From: Protula sp. h YS-2021
Taxonomy: Eukaryota > Annelida > Polychaeta > Sabellida > Serpulidae
Assembly: GCA_949752745.1 (NCBI GenBank)
Contig: OX457027.1
Span: 86,125,094 to 86,189,093 of the forward strand
DNA length: 64,000 nucleotides
Reading direction: 5' to 3'
How positions within the stretch are numbered: the first letter of the stretch is position 1; each line of letters starts with the position of its first letter. The position numbers were made by a program, and so were the translations under genes. Shown here one piece after another: positions 57,751 to 64,000 of this stretch. Under the pieces are notes generated by a model. That model was not told where the DNA came from, did not search any database, and saw nothing but the letters and a program-made list of their open reading frames with translations.

Positions 57751-59025
57751 ATGGCATCTAATTCAGACACATCAGTCGTCTGTCATGATTGTAATTTGAC
57801 ATTTCCATCTCTGGAATTGTTCGTAGCACATACATGCAAACAAGCTAAGATGAAACGTGCTAATGAAGAGCTTGTTGAGATGATTGAAGCCAAGAGACGA
57901 AAGACGGTACAAGATGGTGTTATCAGACCTGATCCGTTCCTCTGCTGTGAATGCATTAAAATATTTTCATCTATGGATACTTATGAGGCACATGCATGCA
58001 TACCAGCTGAGATGGAAAATGTGTCTCATGAAGAACAAAGAAAGAAAGAGACAGGACAAGTAGGCAGAGGCAGAAGAGTGAGTCTTGGTGAAAACGCACA
58101 GGAAAGACGGTTTGAGCCTGAAGATGGATCGGATTTGCTACTTGAAATGCGACAACAAGAGAATAGAATCAAGAGACATTTGCTAGAAACGTTAAACCGT
58201 GGCATGAAATGGTACATTGTGGTACATGCACGCTTCAAGAAAATGACAGCGAATGCTGAAGGCGTGATGGTAGAACAGGTGGATAATGCCTTCATCAGTA
58301 GTCCGACATATGCAGCATACAATCCAACAGATATTGAGAAGGACTTACCAGAAGCCTATAAAGAATTGTTCACCAGGTTTGATGAACATGAGCGACAAGG
58401 TTCTGGCTGGGTGTTGGATAACATATTATTCATTGAAGTGCATACAGCTACGTCAGCGCCTCTGGAAGCAAGCAGTTTTATCCCACTGCCGAAGAAAGTG
58501 AAGAATACATTAGGTGTGTTAAACATTCAGAATAAAGACAACAAATGTTTCTTATGGTCTGTACTGGCTCACCTTCACCCTTCAACAAGCAATGACCCAC
58601 AGCGTGTGCATCAATACAAGCTATTTGAGAACGAATTGAAGGTGGAAGGCATGACATTTCCAACACCGATTACAGACATTCCAAAGTTTGAAAAGGAGAA
58701 TGATGTGTCCATTAACGTGTTTGGATATGAACATGATGTCGTTGTTCCCATACAACTCAGTCGAAACACCAGTGCGAGAGAAATCAACTTGCTTTTGATT
58801 AGCAATGACAAGAAAAGGCATTACTGCCTCATCAAGAATTTCAGCAGACTTATGTCTTATCGATCAAAGCATAATGGTGCAGCTTTTTATTGTTTCAACT
58901 GTCTTCACGGGTTTATGCGACAAGATCTGTTAGACAAGCATCGTGAAGTGTGTGACAAGAATGGAGCACAACGTTTATCATTTCCCAAGGAACCATTCAT
59001 CAAGTTCAAGAATGTGGCTAAATAA
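57751..59025 (+). CDS. polB: Polinton family B DNA polymerase, N-terminal part (ends at premature stop)
   Basis: N-terminal extension of the element's protein-primed DNA polymerase, which would replicate the element. The ATG at 57751 has A at -3 and G at +4; an upstream in-frame GTG at 57739 is unlikely as start. Two zinc-finger-like CxxC...HxC modules lie at about residues 11-29 and 65-83, then a KWYIVVHARFKK region, the conserved NIQNKDNKCFLWSVLAHLHP-type block, and a third C2H2-like finger (FNCLHGFMRQDLLDKH) near the end. The frame stops at TAA 59023-59025, a few codons before the first exonuclease motif. The downstream ORF continues in the same frame, so this is one gene broken by a nonsense codon. 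It is a nonsense break, not a frameshift. Confidence 0.85.
   Translation: MASNSDTSVVCHDCNLTFPSLELFVAHTCKQAKMKRANEELVEMIEAKRRKTVQDGVIRPDPFLCCECIKIFSSMDTYEAHACIPAEMENVSHEEQRKKETGQVGRGRRVSLGENAQERRFEPEDGSDLLLEMRQQENRIKRHLLETLNRGMKWYIVVHARFKKMTANAEGVMVEQVDNAFISSPTYAAYNPTDIEKDLPEAYKELFTRFDEHERQGSGWVLDNILFIEVHTATSAPLEASSFIPLPKKVKNTLGVLNIQNKDNKCFLWSVLAHLHPSTSNDPQRVHQYKLFENELKVEGMTFPTPITDIPKFEKENDVSINVFGYEHDVVVPIQLSRNTSAREINLLLISNDKKRHYCLIKNFSRLMSYRSKHNGAAFYCFNCLHGFMRQDLLDKHREVCDKNGAQRLSFPKEPFIKFKNVAK
59023..59025 (+). other. In-frame stop splitting the polymerase
   Basis: TAA lies between the N-terminal extension and the exonuclease domain. Both sides share frame 1, and the sequence around it keeps family similarity without a gap. 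No splice pair is evident that would remove it. Confidence 0.85.
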
Positions 59026-61458
59026 CAGCGAGCACCGTTTGTGATTTATGCTGACTTTGAATGTTTCACGCAAAAGCATGAAGAAGGAGACAAGTATCAA
59101 CATCATCGTCCAAACAGCTTTGCCTATGTGGTTGTGAGCCAGTACAACACACGTGCATCAGTTGTGTATCGAGGAGACAATGCCGTAAAGGTCTTTTTAG
59201 ACCATATGGTGAATGAACGCGATCGCATTGTACGTGGTTTAGAGCAGCCAAAGGAAATGGTGATGACTTCCGAAGACAAAGAGAATTTCAAGAACGCTGT
59301 TGATTGCTACATTTGTCATGAACCTCTAGGAGCAGATCGTGTGAGAGATCATGACCACATCAATGGCAAATATCGTGGAGCAGCGCACAATGAATGCAAC
59401 TTACAATTCCGACTTAGAAAAGATCGGCAAGGGGATAAAGATTCTTTTATCATTCCCGTATTTTTCCACAATTTGCGAGGCTATGACAGTCACCTTATCA
59501 TGGAGGAAATTGGGAAATTCAAAGGTGAAACGATTACAGTCATTCCCAACACCATTGAAAAATATATTGCATTCACCATGGGCAATCTGAAATTTACAGA
59601 CAGCTTTCAGTTCATGATTACCTCTCTACAGAAGTTGGTATCCAACCTTGCAGCAGAAGGGAAAGATAACTTCTACAACATGACGTCACACATTCACGAT
59701 AGTGATCAACAAGATTTGCTGCTGAGAAAGGGAGTGTACCCCTATGATTACGTGGACGAACCATCCAAGTTTGCTGAAACACAGCTACCATCAAAGGACA
59801 AGTTTTATAGTCTGCTCAGTGAAGAAGACATTAGCGATGAGGATTATGCACATGCGCAGAAGGTGTGGGATACATTCAACTGTACAACATTTGGTGAATA
59901 CCACGACCTGTACCTGAAATCAGATGTGTTATTACTAGCTGACGTGTTTGAAAACTTTCGTCAAGTATGCCTCAACACGTATGAATTGGATCCTGCTCAT
60001 TACTATACAGCACCAGGACTGTCGTGGGATGCAATGTTAAAAGCGACAAAGGTGAAGTTGGAATTGATCAATGACATTGACATGTACCAAATGGTTGAGC
60101 AAGGCATACGTGGAGGAATATCCGTGATCACACACAAGTATGCGAAAGCAAATAATCCCTACGTAGCAGATTACAATTCTGAGATACCAAACAACTATTT
60201 GATGTACCTCGACGCGAACAACTTGTATGGCTGGGCCATGTCACAAAGCATGCCACAAAGAGGATTTATGTGGGTGAGCGAGCCAGAATCCATTGACTTC
60301 ATGGATGTGTATGAAGATGATGACATTGGATTCATTTTGGAAGTGGATTTAGAATATCCAAATTCAATCCATGATCGTCATAATCACTACCCAGTGGCTC
60401 CAGAACGGAAATGTGTCAAAGTTGAAGAATTGTCAGAGTACAGTCAGAAGCTGCGGAAAGATCTAAACATGAAAGAGAAATCCAGTGAAAAGCTCATTCC
60501 TAACTTGTCTGACAAGAAGAAATATGTACTTCATTACAGGAATTTACAACAGTACGTCTCACTAGGGTTGAAAGTCACTAAAGTTCATCGCGCCATCATG
60601 TTTGAACAGAGCAAATGGTTGGCAAAATACATTACCTTGAACACGGAAAAGAGAAAATTGGCCAAGAACCCATTTGAGAAAGACTTCTTCAAACTGATGA
60701 ACAACTCGGTGTTTGGCAAAACCATGGAAAATGTGAGAAAGCGAATCAATGTTGAACTTGTTCACAAGGAAAAGCGGTTCAAGAAACTTGTAGCCAAACC
60801 TTCTTTCCACAAATTCAAAATTTTCAACGAAGATTTGACCGCAGTACATTTACGCAAAGTGGATTTGCTTCTGGAGAAACCCATTCAAGTTGGGTTTACC
60901 ATTCTCGACCTCAGCAAAGTGCTTATGTTCAACTTTCATTACAACTACATCATGGTCAAGTATCCCAATGCCAAGTTGTTGTTCAGCGACACCGACAGTC
61001 TATGTTACAACATAGAAACGGAAGATATCTACAAGGATATGCAGCAAGATGCTGACCTGTTCGACACAAGTGACTATCCGCCAGATCACTTCCTACATTC
61101 CAACGTGAACAAAAAAGTGCTTGGGAAAATGAAGGATGAGACGGCAGGCGTCCCTATTGAAGAGTTTGTTGGACTCAGACCGAAAATGTACAGTTTATTG
61201 TGCGGTGGGAAAGAAAAACATACAGCTAAAGGCATCACTCGAGCTTGTCAAAGACGCATTAAACATGTGCAGTATAGAGACAGTTTGTTTAAGAAAACTC
61301 AAACGATGGCTACAGGACACATTATCCGAAGTCATAGTCACCAGCTTTTCTCGAAGAAGTTGAGGAAAGTAGCCCTCTCCCCATATGACGACAAGCGATA
61401 TGTGCTGAATGATGCCTATTCCACTTTAGCGCATGGACATTACAAGGCTGTGGTATAA
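59026..61458 (+). CDS. polB: Polinton family B DNA polymerase, exonuclease and polymerase domains
   Basis: Catalytic part of the protein-primed polymerase. Counting from the codon at 59041: ExoI with YADFE at about 3-7; an inserted HNH/endonuclease VII-like module (CYICHEPLG, VRDHDHINGKYRG, HNECN) at 89-120; ExoII HNLRGYDSHL at 143-152; ExoIII YLKSDVLLLADVF at 291-303; motif A YLDANNLYGWAM with Asp391; motif B KLMNNSVFGK at 551-560; motif C SDTDS with Asp650 and Asp652. All catalytic acidic residues are present. There is no ATG before the first motif, so the reading frame begins as a continuation of the upstream part. It ends KAVV and TAA inside a TATA box. Alone, this fragment would lack a start; readthrough or a stop-free allele would be needed. 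Confidence 0.93.
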   Translation, partial: QRAPFVIYADFECFTQKHEEGDKYQHHRPNSFAYVVVSQYNTRASVVYRGDNAVKVFLDHMVNERDRIVRGLEQPKEMVMTSEDKENFKNAVDCYICHEPLGADRVRDHDHINGKYRGAAHNECNLQFRLRKDRQGDKDSFIIPVFFHNLRGYDSHLIMEEIGKFKGETITVIPNTIEKYIAFTMGNLKFTDSFQFMITSLQKLVSNLAAEGKDNFYNMTSHIHDSDQQDLLLRKGVYPYDYVDEPSKFAETQLPSKDKFYSLLSEEDISDEDYAHAQKVWDTFNCTTFGEYHDLYLKSDVLLLADVFENFRQVCLNTYELDPAHYYTAPGLSWDAMLKATKVKLELINDIDMYQMVEQGIRGGISVITHKYAKANNPYVADYNSEIPNNYLMYLDANNLYGWAMSQSMPQRGFMWVSEPESIDFMDVYEDDDIGFILEVDLEYPNSIHDRHNHYPVAPERKCVKVEELSEYSQKLRKDLNMKEKSSEKLIPNLSDKKKYVLHYRNLQQYVSLGLKVTKVHRAIMFEQSKWLAKYITLNTEKRKLAKNPFEKDFFKLMNNSVFGKTMENVRKRINVELVHKEKRFKKLVAKPSFHKFKIFNEDLTAVHLRKVDLLLEKPIQVGFTILDLSKVLMFNFHYNYIMVKYPNAKLLFSDTDSLCYNIETEDIYKDMQQDADLFDTSDYPPDHFLHSNVNKKVLGKMKDETAGVPIEEFVGLRPKMYSLLCGGKEKHTAKGITRACQRRIKHVQYRDSLFKKTQTMATGHIIRSHSHQLFSKKLRKVALSPYDDKRYVLNDAYSTLAHGHYKAVV

Positions 61459-61461
61459 AAG
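61454..61461 (+). promoter_or_regulatory. TATA box overlapping the polymerase stop codon
   Basis: TATAAAAG, whose bases 61456-61458 are also the TAA stop of the polymerase. It lies 62 bp before the ATG of the PC4-like gene. Canonical sequence and matching spacing make a real promoter plausible. Confidence 0.65.
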
Positions 61462-61515
61462 GGGAAGGTCCTCCAACGGAAGAGTTATTTGAGGTGTGAA
61501 CATTGAAGTGTTAAC

Positions 61516-61872
61516 ATGGAACGTGAAAGTCGTAAGAGATCTACAACTGATATGGATACTCTTGCAGATGCAGTTAAAGACTTAAAAATGAAAAATCCTA
61601 CCACTACCATCAAGAAATTGAAAGTGGAGACAGCACCAACACCACAGTCGTGGGATGGAATGCTTTCTCTAGGAAATGGAAAGTATATCAAGATTATGAA
61701 ACAAAGCAATGAAGGAGTGGTAAACATTCGCAAGTACCTGAGAGATGAGGGGACTGGAAAAAACCGTCCAACGAAAAAGGGAATTTTGCTGACAATACCT
61801 GAATGGAAAATGCTGAAGAAGCAGGTGAAAGAAGTGGATAAAAGGCTTCGCAGACAAGAAGACGGCTCATAA
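61516..61872 (+). CDS. PC4-like single-stranded DNA-binding protein
   Basis: A 118-residue protein. Residues 1-45 are a charged tail (MERESRKRSTTDMD, DAVKDLKMKNP). From about residue 52 the pattern LGNGKYIKIMKQ, VVNIRKYL, then TKKGILLTIPEWKMLKKQV matches the transcriptional coactivator p15/PC4 domain: strands, an IR-Y motif, a KKGI-L turn and a Trp-containing helix. PC4 proteins bind ssDNA as dimers, so the likely role is replication or transcription of the element; that is inference. The ATG has A at -3 and G at +4. The next ORF starts 12 bp after its TAA. Confidence 0.8.
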   Translation: MERESRKRSTTDMDTLADAVKDLKMKNPTTTIKKLKVETAPTPQSWDGMLSLGNGKYIKIMKQSNEGVVNIRKYLRDEGTGKNRPTKKGILLTIPEWKMLKKQVKEVDKRLRRQEDGS

Positions 61873-61884
61873 CAAGGTAAAAAC

Positions 61885-62202
61885 ATGAATGCACTCATGC
61901 TGAACCGTGGTGCTTACCTTACTGTAAATGATAGGAATGAAGTGATACTAGGTTCTCAGACAAGTTATCATCGGTTTAAACCTGAAGTGTGGAAAGACTT
62001 TAAAAACATACCACTTGAACATAGGTTTAAACGTAGACTTGAAAATAAAGTGGAAGTGACGGTGGCTGAATATGATTCTAACATACGTGTAGAAATCTGT
62101 AGAAATCTTTTACAGGATTATCCAGAGGATTATAAGCGAGTTGTGCCAGATACACCATATACAGATTTGATCATCTTTGGCGCGCAGTCTTACGATTCCT
62201 AG
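61885..62202 (+). CDS. Small Polinton ORF, possibly a derived PC4-like protein
   Basis: 105 residues, start ATG 61885 only 12 bp after the PC4-like gene. I do not recognise it firmly. VEVTVAEYDSNIRVEICRNL resembles the strand pair of PC4, and YHRFKPEVWKDFKNI resembles its Trp helix, but their order looks permuted. No membrane segment, signal peptide or zinc motif. The leader between the two genes contains AAG/GTAAAA, which could be a splice donor. Function unknown; co-expression with its neighbours is likely. Confidence 0.6.
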   Translation: MNALMLNRGAYLTVNDRNEVILGSQTSYHRFKPEVWKDFKNIPLEHRFKRRLENKVEVTVAEYDSNIRVEICRNLLQDYPEDYKRVVPDTPYTDLIIFGAQSYDS

Positions 62203-62238
62203 AAGTGATACAACATCCACTCTTCGCCATCTTGCGAG

Positions 62239-62246
62239 CATAAAAA
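62239..62246 (+). promoter_or_regulatory. TATA-like box before the third small ORF
   Basis: CATAAAAA, 63 bp before the ATG at 62302, the same spacing as the two canonical boxes of this element. It is a weak match in an A-run, supported mainly by position. Confidence 0.35.
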
Positions 62247-62280
62247 AAAACGTCTTTGCAGACAAGGAGACAGCTCATAG
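62245..62280 (+). pseudogene. Remnant of a second PC4-like gene 3' end, or shared leader
   Basis: The 12 codons before TAG at 62278-62280 align codon by codon with the last codons of the PC4-like ORF (61840-61872; RQEDGS there, RQGDSS here, followed by stop). No ORF leads into it. Either it is the tail of a deleted tandem copy, or the sequence (TTYGCAGACAAG core) is a shared regulatory or splice-acceptor element, since both copies sit just before a downstream ATG. Confidence 0.55.
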
Positions 62281-62301
62281 TTCATCTGACTGTTGAACGA
62301 G

Positions 62302-62643
62302 ATGGAAGATTTTTTATCGGAATATGAACCCATTACGCATGGATTCTCATATCTGAGAAACGTATATGATGACATCGTGCTAAAACATTTTGGAAAGTAT
62401 ATCATTCTATCAACTGACGAACAATCTGTGTTGAAAGACCATCTTGAGAAGCTGAGGATACCTGGCTTTCTCCTGAAACTCTCAGAGGATTTAGAAGTGC
62501 GTGTGACTGAGAACTATTTAGACGTGTTTGTACGATTTCGCCAATATGACGAGCTTACAAAATGCTACGACTACATCACCCTCAACACAGTGGAATGGCA
62601 CGCTCTGTTACAAGCATTGGATTGGAAAGAACCTGACGCTTGA
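62302..62643 (+). CDS. Small Polinton ORF with PC4-like C-terminal half
   Basis: 113 residues from ATG 62302 (a TTG three codons upstream is in frame but unlikely as start). The C-terminal half FLLKLSEDLEVRVTENYLDV followed by YDYITLNTVEWHALLQAL aligns well with the C-terminal part of the next ORF. It fits a PC4-type strand-strand-Trp-helix pattern. The N-terminal half has KYIILSTDEQSVLKDHLEKL, which could be the end of another such domain. No known function; inferred nucleic-acid-binding paralogue. Confidence 0.65.
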   Translation: MEDFLSEYEPITHGFSYLRNVYDDIVLKHFGKYIILSTDEQSVLKDHLEKLRIPGFLLKLSEDLEVRVTENYLDVFVRFRQYDELTKCYDYITLNTVEWHALLQALDWKEPDA

Positions 62644-62668
62644 ATTCAAAGAGGAAGGAGTGCAACTC

Positions 62669-62926
62669 ATGCGAGGCACCAAGTCCATTGAACTGACACA
62701 TCCCATGTGTGTTATGGTGATGAACATTGACATGAATGATCATGGATATGAACTGAAACTGTCTGAACATGAAGATGTTGAAATAATAAAGTTTGGTAAT
62801 GGACAGTGTTATGCTAGTTTTCATAGCATTTACAAACGTGGATGTAATGTCTATGATACATATATTAATTTAGATTGGTATGAATGGCATGTGTTTATTG
62901 ATGTATTGAATGTATTTGTAAAATAA
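62669..62926 (+). CDS. Small Polinton ORF, paralogue of the preceding one
   Basis: 85 residues from ATG 62669. The open frame extends back to 62528, overlapping the previous gene, so the start is uncertain (ATG 62546 is an alternative). YELKLSEHEDVEIIKFGNG, then YDTYINLDWYEWHVFIDVL mirrors the previous ORF (LKLSE, YD-YI-L, EWH). It is in a different frame from its neighbour, so the pair may be two genes or one gene split by a frameshift. The stop codon overlaps an AATAAA signal. Confidence 0.6.
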   Translation: MRGTKSIELTHPMCVMVMNIDMNDHGYELKLSEHEDVEIIKFGNGQCYASFHSIYKRGCNVYDTYINLDWYEWHVFIDVLNVFVK

Positions 62927-62979
62927 AAAATTCAATGTAAAATAATTGTTGAAATGTAAATAATGTATAACACAATAAA
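62922..62979 (+). terminator. Polyadenylation signals of the + strand gene block
   Basis: AATAAA at 62922-62927, overlapping the stop of the last small ORF, and again at 62974-62979. They face the - strand signal at 63007-63012. Confidence 0.6.
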
Positions 62980-63006
62980 CAAAGAATATTGTATAAAACT
63001 GTCTTG

Positions 63007-63012
63007 TTTATT
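63007..63012 (-). terminator. Polyadenylation signal of the - strand gene block
   Basis: TTTATT on + (AATAAA on -), about 70 bp after the protease stop. The two convergent units are separated by only about 150 bp of AT-rich DNA. Confidence 0.6.
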
Positions 63013-63078
63013 TACAATATTCATAATACAATTCACAATTACCAACAACTTAACTAATGCAACTTAGCTAATACAACA

Positions 63079-63516
63079 TCAATAAAATAATGGTTTATAC
63101 TGTCTATATACAAAATCCTTTACAACAAAATCACCATCACTTCTTCTTAATACATCAATGATTTCAAAAGGACTATGTCCTCGAGCTCTTTGAATTATAT
63201 AATATATACAATAAAATCCACATGTAGAGGATATTGGTGTTTGTAATGGAACTGAATTATAAATGAAATTAAACTTTAAAAACTTATTCAAACGACTGTC
63301 TATAGGTAAAAGTCCATAAGAGTCAAAATATTCTGCAGGGTCTTCGTCATAATATACTGCCACCCAATGCTCTCCTGGCTCATCATGATCGTCTGTGTTG
63401 ATGACATAGGCACCGCGTTGTAAAGATGGTAACTGGTCCATGGCAAACACACCTTGAAACAAGTCTTTTGTCGTGGCATCATGGGATAGGATGGCTTCTA
63501 TCTGCTTCGTGTTCAT
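63079..63516 (-). CDS. Adenain-like cysteine protease (Polinton PRO)
   Basis: 145 residues. Maturation protease of the Ulp1/adenain clan found in Polintons and adenoviruses, expected to process capsid proteins. The triad is visible: His50 in EHWVAVYYD, Asp65 in EYFDSYG, Cys99 in SSTCGFYCIYY, with Gln92 placed for the oxyanion hole. The ATG at 63516-63514 overlaps the stop of the upstream capsid ORF as ATGA, a compact viral-type junction. Somewhat shorter than adenovirus protease (about 200 residues) but within the range of Polinton homologues. The family assignment is firm. Confidence 0.88.
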   Translation of the reverse strand: MNTKQIEAILSHDATTKDLFQGVFAMDQLPSLQRGAYVINTDDHDEPGEHWVAVYYDEDPAEYFDSYGLLPIDSRLNKFLKFNFIYNSVPLQTPISSTCGFYCIYYIIQRARGHSPFEIIDVLRRSDGDFVVKDFVYRQYKPLFY

Positions 63517-64000
63517 GACTGGTAGTCGAATTGAATGCTACGATTTGCACTTATTTCAACAATGTTATCAAATTCAGCATACACTATAACATTGACTGTA
63601 TTTTGCAAGGCACCAGCAAAATTCATTTCTAGTCTCAAATTCCCATGTTTGATAAGGGCATAATGATCAGCACCATCATAATCAGGTGTTAAGTCAAAAG
63701 AAAACAACGAATAACCTCTAGGCCAATCTTCCCGTTTTATAGTGGAACTTTTCTCGCCATCCAATCTATCAAAAGATTTGTAAAGAGTTTCAAAAGCATC
63801 AAGATATTTGCCTTGATTTATATTAAGCTTGAGAGGTTTGGATAGGACTGGTTCGCCATCAGAGTAAAGCTGCATAAAGTTAAGATTAAAATGTTCAAAA
63901 TTGTATGGATTTCTCAATACTGTTCCAGCAAAGGATTCATTATGAACCATTCCAATGACAATACGTTTTGGTAATTGGCCTAAAAAGATGCTATCTTTCA
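63513..64000 (-). CDS. Polinton capsid-type protein (F54H12.2-like), 3' part
   Basis: The frame is open to the window edge: upstream of the internal Met at 63950 it continues as KDSIFLGQLPKRIVI, so the start is outside. Family landmarks are NPYNFEHFNLNF, LYSDGEP, GYSLFSFDLTPD, ALIKHGNLRLEMNFAG and VNVIVYAEFDNIVEI near the C-terminus. The family is widely annotated as 'F54H12.2-like' in invertebrates. The C-terminal strand pattern agrees with the second jelly roll of a hexon-type major capsid protein; that structural call is inference. It ends at TGA 63513-63515, overlapping the protease start. Confidence 0.75.
   Translation of the reverse strand, partial: KDSIFLGQLPKRIVIGMVHNESFAGTVLRNPYNFEHFNLNFMQLYSDGEPVLSKPLKLNINQGKYLDAFETLYKSFDRLDGEKSSTIKREDWPRGYSLFSFDLTPDYDGADHYALIKHGNLRLEMNFAGALQNTVNVIVYAEFDNIVEISANRSIQFDYQS

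Larger units (their letters stand above)
56456..64000. mobile_element. Polinton/Maverick (adintovirus-like) element, partial
   Basis: Large self-synthesising DNA element recognised by its gene set: protein-primed family B DNA polymerase and small ssDNA-binding-type proteins on +, adenain-like protease and capsid gene on -, converging at about 62930-63075. The right side, with any integrase, FtsK/HerA-type ATPase and right TIR, is outside the window. The left limit is uncertain, somewhere between the C-rich satellite (56455) and the polymerase start (57751). I did not find a terminal inverted repeat, because the partner is missing. The intact small ORFs and a polymerase with only one stop suggest a fairly young insertion. 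Confidence 0.85.

Noticed and set aside
59066..59590. Extra genes overlapping the polymerase on either strand
   Set aside because: Shadow frames of a strongly conserved coding region.

Overview
The window is animal nuclear DNA, most likely from a mollusc. It is AT-rich, its genes are split by GT-AG introns, and most of it is minisatellites, microsatellites and small non-autonomous transposons. Two signals point to a mollusc: an array of ~168-bp core repeats ending in an ACGG-type microsatellite, as in the bivalve 'pearl' elements, and dispersed GGTCAAGGTCA-rich repeats. The species cannot be named from sequence alone. A 200-base run of N lies at 23474-23673.

Left part (1-5.8 kb): a complete four-exon gene on the + strand for mitochondrial ribosomal protein S25 (MRPS25). 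All splice phases close and the product is 177 residues. From 6.8 to 9.66 kb lies the pearl/Helentron-like array, with a 506-bp higher-order period.

13.0-22.4 kb: a rabenosyn-5 gene (RBSN/ZFYVE20, endosomal Rab4/Rab5 effector) on the - strand, seven exons recovered, 5' end missing. Its FYVE-finger exon is the most unusual object in the cellular part. The 3' end of the exon together with its 5' splice site is tandemly copied about 16 more times into the following intron, giving a ladder of nearly identical GTAAGT donors. A phase-compatible extra exon may lie at 18680-18817.

22.4-56.5 kb: no convincing cellular gene. It holds satellites with units of 25, 51, 43, 27, 12, 39, 21 and 49 bp, simple repeats, and at least five families of TIR-bearing miniature elements. 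One family is present three times, and one hAT-like copy sits inside another repeat.

56.5-64 kb: part of a Polinton/Maverick (adintovirus-like) element. On the + strand lie a protein-primed family B DNA polymerase, interrupted by one in-frame stop, and four small ORFs. The first of these is a recognisable PC4-type ssDNA-binding protein; the third and fourth are clear paralogues of each other with a PC4-like pattern. On the - strand, converging on them, lie an adenain-like cysteine protease and the 3' part of a capsid (F54H12.2-like) gene that runs off the window. TATA boxes stand 62-66 bp before three of the start codons, one of them overlapping the polymerase stop codon. The integrase, packaging ATPase and right terminus must lie beyond 64000, if present.
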